A DNA stretch of 64,000 nucleotides from Candidatus Dormiibacterota bacterium (lineage in GTDB: Bacteria; Chloroflexota; Dormibacteria; Aeolococcales; Aeolococcaceae), in contig PMOL01000004.1 of the NCBI GenBank assembly GCA_003162415.1, forward strand, positions 516,474 through 580,473. The letters run 5' to 3'. The position numbers and the translations under genes are program-made. Position 1 is the stretch's first letter. Each line of letters begins with the position of its first letter. Below, in pieces: positions 55,972-63,671 of this stretch. Below the pieces are notes generated by a model. That model worked only from the letters and a program-made list of their open reading frames with translations. It was not told where the DNA came from and did not search any database.

Positions 55972-57156
55972 TCAGCTGCCCACGCCGGCCGGGTGGGCTC
56001 GGGTGCGATCCCGCATCCGTGCCACGGCGCCGGCGATCACCGCGGCGGCCGCCTCGATCTCCTCGGGCGTGGTCGAGCGGCCGGTGGTGCAGCGCAGGGC
56101 CGCGGCCGCGAGCTCATCGGGATAGCCCATAGCTCTGAGTACATGCGACGGCAGCGGCGCCCCGCTCGCGCAGGCGGACCCGGCGGACGCCTCGACGCCG
56201 TCCATGTCGAGGGCGGCGAGCAGGACGTCGCTCCGCACGCCGGCAATCGCGAAGGTGGCAAAGCCGGCAGCCTTGTGGGCGCCGGACGCGGTCACGATCG
56301 CCTCGGGCACCTGCGCCATTACGGCGGCGATGAGGCGCTCGCAGAGCGCCGTCTGGCGCTCGGCCTCCTCGAGGCGGACCCGCTCTGCCAGCTCGGCGGC
56401 AGCCGCGAACCCGACGATTCCCGCGACGTTCTCGGTGGCGCTCCTGCGGTTGCGCTCCTGCCCGCCGCCGGTGTTCTGAGCGGCGAGTGCGACACCGTGG
56501 CGAACCCAGAGCGCGCCGACCCCCTTGGGGCCGTAGATCTTGTGGGCCGAGATTGAGAGCAGGTCGACGCCCAGGGCGCCGGGATCGAGCTGGATCCGTC
56601 CCAAGCCCTGCACCGCATCGGTATGGACAAGGGTTGCCGGGTTGCGCCGGTGCACCGCCTCGGCGATCGCGGCCACGTCCTGGACGGCGCCCGTCTCGTT
56701 ATTGACGGACATGACCGAAACCAGCACGGTCTCGGCGGTGACCGCCGCGGCCACCGATCCCGGGCTGACGCGGCAGTCGGCATCGCAGCCGGCGACGGTG
56801 AGCGTCGCCGCACCGGTGGCTTCGAGATGACGCGCGGTCTCGAGGACGGCGTCGTGCTCGATGGCACTGACTAGCAGGTGACGTCCGCGTTCCGGCCCCC
56901 AGCGCTCGAGCACGCCGCGAATCGCCAGGTTGTCCGCCTCGGTGCCCGAGCCCGTGAAGATGATCTCGCGCTGCGCGCATCCGAGCACCGCGGCGATCCG
57001 GTCCCGGGCCGCGTCGACCGCCGAGCGCGCCGCCCGCCCCGACCCGTGCACCGACGAGGGGTTCCCCTGAGTTGTCGTCAAGTACGGCAACATCTCGTCG
57101 AGCACTTGGGGGGCCAGGGGAGTGGTCGCCGCGTGGTCGAGATGGATACGGGTCAC
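55972..57156 (-). CDS. Cysteine desulfurase, IscS/NifS class I
   Basis: A 394-aa second cysteine desulfurase. LDHAATTPLAPQVLDEMLPY, NPSSVHGSGRAARSAVDAAR, FTGSGTEADNLAIRGVLERW, the PLP Lys in LLSISAHKIYGPKGVGALWV (about residue 205) and the mobile-loop Cys in VEASAGSACASGAPLPSHVL (about 327) define class I. It may supply sulfur for tRNA thiolation or another sulfur pathway, since the SUF operon has its own SufS. The GTG start overlaps the stop of the upstream isocitrate-dehydrogenase-like gene (GTGA). No mnmA or thiI is adjacent. Confidence 0.9.
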   Translation of the reverse strand: MTRIHLDHAATTPLAPQVLDEMLPYLTTTQGNPSSVHGSGRAARSAVDAARDRIAAVLGCAQREIIFTGSGTEADNLAIRGVLERWGPERGRHLLVSAIEHDAVLETARHLEATGAATLTVAGCDADCRVSPGSVAAAVTAETVLVSVMSVNNETGAVQDVAAIAEAVHRRNPATLVHTDAVQGLGRIQLDPGALGVDLLSISAHKIYGPKGVGALWVRHGVALAAQNTGGGQERNRRSATENVAGIVGFAAAAELAERVRLEEAERQTALCERLIAAVMAQVPEAIVTASGAHKAAGFATFAIAGVRSDVLLAALDMDGVEASAGSACASGAPLPSHVLRAMGYPDELAAAALRCTTGRSTTPEEIEAAAAVIAGAVARMRDRTRAHPAGVGS

Positions 57157-58217
57157 GCCGGCGTCGCGATCGCTGTTCGCACTCGCTCGATGACCGCATC
57201 GGTGAAATCGGTCGTCGAGGCCTGGCCACCCAGGTCGGAGGTGGAGATCCCCGCCCGCAGCGTCTCGAAGAGCGCGCCGCGGATGACCGCGGACGTCCGG
57301 CGGCAGCGTGCGTCCGAGACGAACCCGATCAGGGCTGCCGCCGCGAGGATCATGGCCATCGGGTTGGCGACGTTCTTTCCCTCGAGGCTCGGGGCGGTCC
57401 CGTGGGGCGCCTCGGCCATCACCACCGACGGCACCAGGGCGTCGTCGCCGAACCCGAGGAGCAGCGACTCGGCGCCGGCGATGCTGCCGAAGAGCGGCAG
57501 CACCAGGTCACTCAGGCAATCGCCGTCGCGGTTCAGCGCGGGGATGACCAGCGCGTCACCGGCGCGGCTGAAGAGCAGCGCGTAGGTTGCGTCGATCAGC
57601 TGAGGTTCGTACTCGACCTCGGGGTGGCGCTCCGCGGCGGCATCGAGCTCCTCCTTGAACATGCCCTCGTAGACCCTCGACACCGTGAACTTGGGGCCGC
57701 CGAACACCCGGGCACGGGTGCGTGCCGCGTGCATGAAGGCGAACTCGGCGACTGCCTTGCAGGTGGCGCGCGAGATGTGCTCGGTGCGATATGCGAACTC
57801 GTCACCGTCGCTCTGCTCGCGCCACTCCTTGGCGTTGTAGGCGTCGTCGACGGCCATGCGCACGATGCTGATCGGAGCGCTGACACCGGCGATCCCGGCC
57901 ACTCCGGGGATGCGCCGCCCGGTGCGCAGGATCACGCGCCCACCGACGCGCTCCCGGAGCAGCGCATTGGGACTGCCGACATCGGACCGGTCCGTCGGTG
58001 TGACCGTCGCAGCCTTCAACCCGAAGCCGGCCACACGCATCGCCTCCGCAGCTTCGATGACCACGGCGTTTGCGGTCTCGCGTCGATGTGCAAGCGAGAG
58101 ATCGAACGTCTGCAGCTCGAACTCCACGCCGATGACGTCGGGGTGCATCACCCGAAGCGCCTCGTCGAGCAGCTCCTGTCCGGTCTGGTCGCCGCGCAGG
58201 ACGACAATCGTGGTCAC
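57153..58217 (-). CDS. Isocitrate/isopropylmalate dehydrogenase family protein
   Basis: A 354-aa beta-decarboxylating dehydrogenase. VVLRGDQTGQELLDEALRVM is the N-terminal strand; TPTDRSDVGSPNALLRERVG, ISRATCKAVAEFAFMHAART, GDCLSDLVLPLFGSIAGAES and EAPHGTAPSLEGKNVANPMA (the cofactor-binding G-T-A-P stretch) match the family. Substrate choice among isocitrate, isopropylmalate, tartrate and homoisocitrate cannot be made by eye. GTG 58217 follows TACGCT by 6 nt, and the longer open frame is rejected. Translationally coupled to a cysteine desulfurase. Confidence 0.85.
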   Translation of the reverse strand: MTTIVVLRGDQTGQELLDEALRVMHPDVIGVEFELQTFDLSLAHRRETANAVVIEAAEAMRVAGFGLKAATVTPTDRSDVGSPNALLRERVGGRVILRTGRRIPGVAGIAGVSAPISIVRMAVDDAYNAKEWREQSDGDEFAYRTEHISRATCKAVAEFAFMHAARTRARVFGGPKFTVSRVYEGMFKEELDAAAERHPEVEYEPQLIDATYALLFSRAGDALVIPALNRDGDCLSDLVLPLFGSIAGAESLLLGFGDDALVPSVVMAEAPHGTAPSLEGKNVANPMAMILAAAALIGFVSDARCRRTSAVIRGALFETLRAGISTSDLGGQASTTDFTDAVIERVRTAIATPA

Positions 58218-58223
58218 CGACAA

Positions 58224-58229
58224 AGCGTA
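58224..58229 (-). promoter_or_regulatory. -10 element (TACGCT), leaderless start
   Basis: On the minus strand TACGCT ends 6 nt before GTG 58217 of the isocitrate-dehydrogenase-like gene. No Shine-Dalgarno lies between. Confidence 0.45.
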
Positions 58230-58279
58230 CGTCTCCACCCGGAGGCGGCGACCGGTGGTTGCGATGGCATCATCGCCGC

Positions 58280-58822
58280 GTGCCGAACTCGGTGACCTCG
58301 CGAGACGACGAGCAGGAACGCCGCCCAGGCGCTGTGCTGTTCGTCTACACATGGGACCTCGCTTTGGCGATCCTCGCCCTCTTCGGGGCACTCGCATCGT
58401 TCGCCGGCGGCGTCGCCACCAGCACGGGTGGCACCGCGTCCCTCCCGCTGGCGGTCCAGATCATCGCCGCGGTGTCGGCCGCCTGCTTTGCCGCGACCCT
58501 GATCATCATCGCCTCGCTGCTCACCAGGAAGCAGGCCTGGATCCGGCGGACACAGATCGGAACCCTTGCCACCGCCATCGCGCTTGCGGCCATATCAGTG
58601 GTGGTCGGCGCGATCGTCGGGAACGGCGTGGACGCAGCCGGGTTGGCCGTCACGCTGATCTTCCTGCTGCTCGACGCCCTCGCGATCGTGATCATGACCG
58701 AGCGGCGAGTGGTGAGCTTTTACGATCAGACCGCCGGCGTCCCGGTCTACGTCTGGGCAACTCTGGCGGTCTGGATCGGCGGCCAGCTGATGATCATCGT
58801 CGTCTCGGCGCTCGCGCACTGA
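58280..58822 (+). CDS. Four-helix membrane protein of unknown function
   Basis: A 180-aa integral membrane protein with four or five hydrophobic segments: LALAILALFGALASFAGGVA, LPLAVQIIAAVSAACFAATL, TLATAIALAAISVVVGAIVG, LAVTLIFLLLDALAIVIMTE and YVWATLAVWIGGQLMIIVVS. No family recognised. GTG 58280 gives a short polar N-terminus (PNSVTSRDDEQERRP); TTG 58259 is an alternative. It is divergent from the dehydrogenase gene. Confidence 0.65.
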   Translation: MPNSVTSRDDEQERRPGAVLFVYTWDLALAILALFGALASFAGGVATSTGGTASLPLAVQIIAAVSAACFAATLIIIASLLTRKQAWIRRTQIGTLATAIALAAISVVVGAIVGNGVDAAGLAVTLIFLLLDALAIVIMTERRVVSFYDQTAGVPVYVWATLAVWIGGQLMIIVVSALAH

Positions 58823-58842
58823 CGCGCTGCGCTCACCGCCAA

Positions 58843-59220
58843 TCAGATGTAGGTCAGCAGGTCCTCGACGATCTCCACCAGGTCGTCGTTGCGCACCGGT
58901 TTCATCATCACCGACGCGGCACCGAGCTGCTGCGCACGCTCGCGCGCCCCGACATCGCCGGCCGCGGTCAGGATCACGACGCCTGCACGTGGGTGCTCCG
59001 CGGCAAAACGGATCGCCTGGAAAAGCTCCAGCCCGTCGGTGTCCAGCGTGGCGTCGAGGATGAGGACATCGGGCTGGAAGCTCGAGAGCTCGGCACGCAC
59101 CTCGCGAACCGCTTTCGCCCAGCGCACGTCGTGTCCCAGCAAGGTGAATCGATTGATGATCTGCTGGGCGACGGCGGCCTGATCCTCGGCGACCAGGATG
59201 CGGGCGCGGGCTGGCGGCAT
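58843..59220 (-). CDS. Single-domain response regulator (receiver only)
   Basis: A 125-aa CheY-like receiver. The acidic pair ILVAEDQAAVAQQI, phospho-Asp in PDVLILDATLDTDG, Thr in VVILTAAGDVGARE and Lys in VMMKPVRNDDLVEI are all present, so phosphorylation is feasible. No output domain. ATG 59220 or GTG 59223 is the start; TACGAT lies 8 or 5 nt upstream respectively on the minus strand. No histidine kinase is adjacent. It is divergent from the gene at 59289. Confidence 0.85.
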   Translation of the reverse strand: MPPARARILVAEDQAAVAQQIINRFTLLGHDVRWAKAVREVRAELSSFQPDVLILDATLDTDGLELFQAIRFAAEHPRAGVVILTAAGDVGARERAQQLGAASVMMKPVRNDDLVEIVEDLLTYI

Positions 59221-59272
59221 CACCGCGCATCGTAGGGAAACGGGCTGTCCGCGTGCCGGGCTTCATCCCGCT

Positions 59273-59278
59273 TACACT
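59273..59278 (+). promoter_or_regulatory. -10 element (TACACT), leaderless start
   Basis: TACACT ends 10 nt before ATG 59289, without a ribosome-binding site between. Confidence 0.4.
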
Positions 59279-59288
59279 TGCGCCGGCG

Positions 59289-59921
59289 ATGCCGCTGCCA
59301 CCCCACATCCTGATCGGCACCGAGCGTCCCCGGCGGGGCCGTTTCGACGGTAGCCGTTTCTCTCGCTGGCTGCACCGTCCTGATCGCCGTCCCACCGCGG
59401 TGGCGGCGCCTCCGACCGCTGCGACACCGGCCCTGAAGGTAACGCAGACGGACGCCGGAACGCGCGCGTTCTGGGCCGGCAGCGAGACCGCCAATGTCAC
59501 CTCGCGGCGTGCCGCCGCCCTGGTCGACGCGCACGAGCGCGGCCGCGCTCCGCTCGGCAGCCGGCCTCCGGGAAACCCCGCGTTCAGCGAGGCGCTCTTC
59601 GTCGAGTTGATGCGTGCGAACCAGTATCGCCGCGCCTTTTCGCTGCTCAGCGAGGACTGTCAGCTCAGCTGGGGATCACCCGAGGCCTTCGCGGAGGCGC
59701 AGGGCGCCTCGGCGATGCGCCGGCTGCACGGGGTGAGCGTCAAAGAGGTCCGCTACCTGCCGGAGTGGACCGAGACGTCCCGAGGCCGGACGTACCACGA
59801 TGTCGCCGAGCTCGATGTCGAGTACGAGGTCGGCGACCCGGAGCCGGTGGCGAGGATCCGCAGGGTGGTGCACCTGGTCCCGGGCGGTGGCCGCTGGCGG
59901 TCGATCTGCTACCCCATGTAA
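59289..59921 (+). CDS. Hypothetical protein (210 aa)
   Basis: Not recognised. The first 100 residues are rich in Pro, Arg and Ala and probably disordered. From about residue 98 (FSEALFVELMRANQYRRAFS) there is a folded part: LLSEDCQLSWGSPEAFAEAQ, LHGVSVKEVRYLPEWTETSR, YHDVAELDVEYEVGDPEPVA, RRVVHLVPGGGRWRSICYPM. This looks like an NTF2/SnoaL-like or DUF4878-type cone fold, which is a guess. It is first of a possible operon running to glpX. Confidence 0.55.
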   Translation: MPLPPHILIGTERPRRGRFDGSRFSRWLHRPDRRPTAVAAPPTAATPALKVTQTDAGTRAFWAGSETANVTSRRAAALVDAHERGRAPLGSRPPGNPAFSEALFVELMRANQYRRAFSLLSEDCQLSWGSPEAFAEAQGASAMRRLHGVSVKEVRYLPEWTETSRGRTYHDVAELDVEYEVGDPEPVARIRRVVHLVPGGGRWRSICYPM

Positions 59922-59972
59922 CAGCAGTCAACCGAACTTCGCAGCCTCAGCCGCGCGTGGGACAATCCCCAG

Positions 59973-60377
59973 ATGCACGCCGCAGCGTCACGCTCCCAAC
60001 CGGGTCCGATGGAGCGTACGTGTCTGGAAATCGCTCGCGTCGAACGTGAGGCCGCGTTCCGCCGCGAGCGGATCTCGCGAACCCGGCTCCGGGTGCGGGA
60101 GGCCGACGTGCTCATCGACCTCATCGAGGAATGCCGGCTACGGTCGTTCCGACTGATTCCCGCATCGCTCTGGAGCGCGGTGGTTCGCGCCGTGGGCGCG
60201 GTGGACCCGGGGCTGCGCGACCGCCTCGGGATCGACCGCGACCCCAACCACGTGGCCGACATCCTGTTCGAGGCCCAGGAGGTGCTCCTCATGCGCGCGC
60301 TCGAATCGCGCCGCCCGAGGCTCGCCCCGATCATCCCGCTCTTCGGCGGCCGGAACCGCACCGCGGCGGCGGGCTGA
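59973..60377 (+). CDS. Hypothetical protein (134 aa)
   Basis: Not recognised. Predicted mostly helical and Arg-rich: MERTCLEIARVEREAAFRRE, RLRVREADVLIDLIEECRLR, SLWSAVVRAVGAVDPGLRDR, HVADILFEAQEVLLMRALES. No signal or membrane segment. ATG 59973 is 6 nt after GACAAT, a weak -10 match, so it may have its own leaderless promoter. An internal ATG (MERTC, 12 codons on) is an alternative. The PfkB-kinase gene starts 13 nt after its stop. Confidence 0.5.
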   Translation: MHAAASRSQPGPMERTCLEIARVEREAAFRRERISRTRLRVREADVLIDLIEECRLRSFRLIPASLWSAVVRAVGAVDPGLRDRLGIDRDPNHVADILFEAQEVLLMRALESRRPRLAPIIPLFGGRNRTAAAG

Positions 60378-60390
60378 GCCCAGTTCCCAG

Positions 60391-61248
60391 GTGACCTGGG
60401 AGGTCGCGGTCGCCGGCACGCTGCACAGCGACGACATCACCACCCCCGCGGGGAGGCGAGACGTGCTCGGCGGATCCGCGGTGTACTTCCCCCTCGCCGC
60501 TGCCCGATACGCATCGGTCCACGTCAACGGCATCGTCGGCTCCGACACCGTCGCTGAGTACCGGCGCATCCTCTCCGACCCCAACATCGACCTCGAGGGG
60601 ATGGTGGTCAGCGAGACGCCGACGTTTCGATGGCACGCCGTGCACGACTTCGAGCGCTGGGCCACCTCCCAGGAGTCCTCGGAACCCGGCTGCGACCCGG
60701 AGTGGCAGCCGGCGCTGACCGAACGTTCACGCCGTGCGCAGGTCTTCTTCGTTGGCAGCATGGACCCGAGCCTTCAGCGAACCGTGATCGATCAATCCGG
60801 CGCCGAGCTGATCGGCGCCGACTCGATGACCGTCTTCATCGAGGATCGGCTGGGTGAGGTCCGATCCGTCATCGAGCGGGTCGACGTGCTCTTTCTCACC
60901 GTGGCCGAGCTGGCGGCGCTCACCGGCTCGGACGGCTCACGAGAGGCGGCCGCCGCGCTCTGCGGCACCGGCCGGATTCGAGCTGTGGTGGTGAAGGGCG
61001 GGCCGCTCGGCGCCATGTGCGTCACCGCCATGGGCGCCGTGGAACTCCCCGCCGCACCCGTCGGCAGGGTTGTCGACCCGACGGGCGCGGGGGACGCGCT
61101 TGCCGGTGGATTCCTCGGGTACCTCGCGCACTTCGAGCGTGCGGATGAGCCGGCGCTCGGCGCGGCCCTCGCCGAAGGCATAAAGTGCGCCGCCGACGCC
61201 ATTGTCGAGTTCGGGACCGACGGGCTTCGGCGGACCGGCGCCGTATGA
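60391..61248 (+). CDS. PfkB family carbohydrate kinase
   Basis: A 285-aa ribokinase-like kinase. AVAGTLHSDDITTPAGRRDV begins the substrate lid, LGGSAVYFPLAAARYASVHV resembles the GG motif, VDVLFLTVAELAALTGSDGS and AVVVKGGPLGAMCVTAMGAV precede PfkB signature 2, VDPTGAGDALAGGFLGYLAH, which holds the catalytic Asp. Substrate could be a sugar, nucleoside or sugar phosphate. GTG 60391. It lies directly upstream of glpX, giving a neighbouring kinase-phosphatase pair in sugar phosphate metabolism; no link is proven. Confidence 0.85.
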   Translation: MTWEVAVAGTLHSDDITTPAGRRDVLGGSAVYFPLAAARYASVHVNGIVGSDTVAEYRRILSDPNIDLEGMVVSETPTFRWHAVHDFERWATSQESSEPGCDPEWQPALTERSRRAQVFFVGSMDPSLQRTVIDQSGAELIGADSMTVFIEDRLGEVRSVIERVDVLFLTVAELAALTGSDGSREAAAALCGTGRIRAVVVKGGPLGAMCVTAMGAVELPAAPVGRVVDPTGAGDALAGGFLGYLAHFERADEPALGAALAEGIKCAADAIVEFGTDGLRRTGAV

Positions 61249-61249
61249 T
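61244..61249 (+). promoter_or_regulatory. -10 element (TATGAT) of glpX, leaderless
   Basis: TATGAT overlaps the stop of the PfkB gene and ends 9 nt before ATG 61259. glpX can therefore be expressed separately from the upstream operon. Confidence 0.45.
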
Positions 61250-61258
61250 CGCGGGCTA

Positions 61259-62302
61259 ATGGCTCAGCGGCCCCGCGACCTCGGGACCCCGATCGACCGG
61301 AACCTTGCGCTCGAGCTGGTCCGGGTTACCGAGGGAGCGGCGATGGCCGCGGCGCGGCACATGGGGCGCAACCAGAAGGAGGTGGCCGACCAGGCCGCTG
61401 TGGATTCGATGCGCCGGAGCCTCGGATTCGTCGACATGGACGGTGTCGTCGTCATCGGCGAGGGCGAGAAGGATGAGGCGCCGATGCTCTACATCGGCGA
61501 GCAGGTCGGCAACGGCAACCCGCCGGCTGTCGACGTCGCGGTCGACCCGATCGACGGGACACGGCTGGTGGCCCGAGGCATCCCCGGCGGCATCGCGACG
61601 GTCGCGCTCGCCGAACGGGGCTCCATGTTCCACACCCATCTCCACTACATGGAGAAGCTGATCGTCGGGCCGGCGGCCGCCAAGGTGATCGACATCACGG
61701 CCCCGGTGGCGCACAACCTCAAACGGATCGCCAGGGCGGAGGACCGCCGAGTCGAGGACCTGACCGTGGTGGTGCTCGATCGTGAACGCCACGAGACCCT
61801 GCTCGAGGAGATCCGCTCGGCGGGCGCGAGGGTGAAGCTGATCATGGACGGCGACGTCGCCGCCGGCCTGATGGCGGCGATGGAGCACCGCACCGGCATT
61901 GATGTGCTCATGGGCATCGGCGGTGCTCCCGAGGCCGTGCTCGCCGCCTGCGGCATCAAGTGCATCGGGGGCGGCATGCAGGCGCGGATCTGGGTCGGCG
62001 AGACCGAGCGAAGCGTGCAGGAGCGCGAGGGCAAGCAGGCCGGCGACGTGCTCGAGCTCGACGATCTCGTCTCCGGCGACAACGTGTTCTTTGCCGCGAC
62101 CGGGATCACCAGCGGCGAGCTCCTCGAGGGGGTTCGATTCCTCGGGGAGGACCGCTGTCACACCCAGAGCCTGGTGATGCGGAGCTACTCGGGGACCGCT
62201 CGCTACATCGAGGCCGAGCACAACCTTGCGAAGTTGCGCCGCCGCCGCGACCCGGTCGAGCTCGCGTCCAAGGGAGAGGCCCGCCCGAATCCAGGAAGCT
62301 GA
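61259..62302 (+). CDS. glpX: Class II fructose-1,6-bisphosphatase
   Basis: A 347-aa GlpX-type FBPase for gluconeogenesis. DRNLALELVRVTEGAAMAAA, GVVVIGEGEKDEAPMLYIGE (metal-binding GEGEKDEAP), VDVAVDPIDGTRLVARGIPG (DPIDGT), MDGDVAAGLMAAMEHRTGID and GIGGAPEAVLAACGIKCIGG are hallmarks. All metal ligands are visible. ATG 61259 is preceded by TATGAT at 9 nt. yvcK follows, so this locus gathers gluconeogenic control genes. Confidence 0.95.
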   Translation: MAQRPRDLGTPIDRNLALELVRVTEGAAMAAARHMGRNQKEVADQAAVDSMRRSLGFVDMDGVVVIGEGEKDEAPMLYIGEQVGNGNPPAVDVAVDPIDGTRLVARGIPGGIATVALAERGSMFHTHLHYMEKLIVGPAAAKVIDITAPVAHNLKRIARAEDRRVEDLTVVVLDRERHETLLEEIRSAGARVKLIMDGDVAAGLMAAMEHRTGIDVLMGIGGAPEAVLAACGIKCIGGGMQARIWVGETERSVQEREGKQAGDVLELDDLVSGDNVFFAATGITSGELLEGVRFLGEDRCHTQSLVMRSYSGTARYIEAEHNLAKLRRRRDPVELASKGEARPNPGS

Positions 62303-62356
62303 AACCCGCTCCATCAAGGGCACGTTCAGGCCGAAGTGCCAGAATCGGAGCGCGGT

Positions 62357-63652
62357 ATGAAGGTACGAATCCGCCCGAGCACGAACCTCATGCGCTGGTT
62401 CACGCCGGGGCTTCACGTCAAACGCTGGTTGCTTCTCCTGTTCGTGGCGATCGTGATGATCAGCCTCGCGGCGGGCTACATCCTGCGCGATCTCTACAGC
62501 GCATCCATCGTCTTCCCCTCGTGGGTGGGGGACCTCACCCTCCAGTTCCTGCCGCGTCTCGTCCGTGCGCTGCTCTTCGCCCTTGCGGGCGTCGGGCTCA
62601 TCGCCCTGAGCTTCTACAAGCTCGGGCAGTCGATCCTCGGACCATTCCTGCCCGGGCACGGCAGCACGGACCGAGGGCTCGCCGAACAGCTCTTCAAGTT
62701 CCGCTCGCTGGCGAAGGGCCCCCGGCTGGTCGCCATCGGCGGCGGCACCGGCCTGTCAGCACTGCTCAGAGGTGTCAAGAAGTACACAGGGAACATCGTC
62801 GCGATCGTCACCGTCGCCGACGACGGCGGCTCGAGCGGACGGCTTCGCGAGGAATATCGCGTGCTCCCACCGGGAGACATCCGGCAGTGCCTGACCGCGC
62901 TCGCCGAGACCGAGCCCCTCATGACCGAGCTGTTCCAGTACCGGTTCGGCGGCGAAGGAGCGCTCGCGGGGCACTCGTTCGGCAACCTCTTCATCACCGC
63001 GATGGCGGAGATCACCGGAGACTTCGAGCACGCGATCCGTGAATCCGGCCGGGTCCTCGCGGTGCGCGGTCAGATCGTTCCGTCGACCCTTCACGACGTC
63101 GTCCTCTGCGCCACCGCGGGCAGCGAGGTGCGTGTCGGTGAATCGAAGGTCCCCTATGGGGTCGACCACATCGACCGCGTGTTCCTCGAGCCTCCCGATG
63201 CCCAGATCAACCCCGAGGCCGAGAACGCGATCCTCGCGGCCGAGTTGATCATCGTCGGGCCGGGGTCGCTGTACACGTCGATCCTGCCCAACCTGCTGAT
63301 CGAGGGAATGGTCGAGGCGTTGCGCGCCAGCCCGGCGGTCAAGGTCTACGTCTGCAACATCGCAGGTCAACCCGGCGAGACCATGGGATTCTCGGTGAGC
63401 GAGCACCTCAAGACGATCGAAGACCACGTCGGTGTGACTCTGTTCGACTACGTGATCGTCAACAGCAACACCGGGCTCCCGCTGCCGCCGTCAGCGGTGG
63501 AGGCCGGCGTCACCCGAGTGGGGTTCGACCGCGACCAGGCAACGCTCCAGCCGGTGAACTACATCCTCGCCGACGTGGCCTCGTCGCAGATCTCCACTCA
63601 CCACGATCCGGAGAAGCTCTCGAAGGTGATCATGAAGAGGATCTGGCGCTAG
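62357..63652 (+). CDS. yvcK: YvcK/GlpP-like gluconeogenesis factor with N-terminal membrane anchor
   Basis: A 431-aa protein of the CofD/YvcK family. Two N-terminal membrane helices (LLLLFVAIVMISLAAGYILR and LVRALLFALAGVGLIALSFY) precede the YvcK core: RLVAIGGGTGLSALLRGVKK, IVTVADDGGSSGRLREEYRV, LPPGDIRQCLTALAETEPLM, LAGHSFGNLFITAMAEITGD and YVCNIAGQPGETMGFSVSEH. YvcK is a UDP-GlcNAc-binding regulator needed for growth on gluconeogenic carbon and for cell-wall homeostasis. ATG 62357 has GGAG 6 nt upstream; GTG 62336 would add 7 residues. Downstream of glpX by 54 nt. Confidence 0.9.
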   Translation: MKVRIRPSTNLMRWFTPGLHVKRWLLLLFVAIVMISLAAGYILRDLYSASIVFPSWVGDLTLQFLPRLVRALLFALAGVGLIALSFYKLGQSILGPFLPGHGSTDRGLAEQLFKFRSLAKGPRLVAIGGGTGLSALLRGVKKYTGNIVAIVTVADDGGSSGRLREEYRVLPPGDIRQCLTALAETEPLMTELFQYRFGGEGALAGHSFGNLFITAMAEITGDFEHAIRESGRVLAVRGQIVPSTLHDVVLCATAGSEVRVGESKVPYGVDHIDRVFLEPPDAQINPEAENAILAAELIIVGPGSLYTSILPNLLIEGMVEALRASPAVKVYVCNIAGQPGETMGFSVSEHLKTIEDHVGVTLFDYVIVNSNTGLPLPPSAVEAGVTRVGFDRDQATLQPVNYILADVASSQISTHHDPEKLSKVIMKRIWR

Positions 63653-63671
63653 CGATTCCGGCCTGGAGGCA

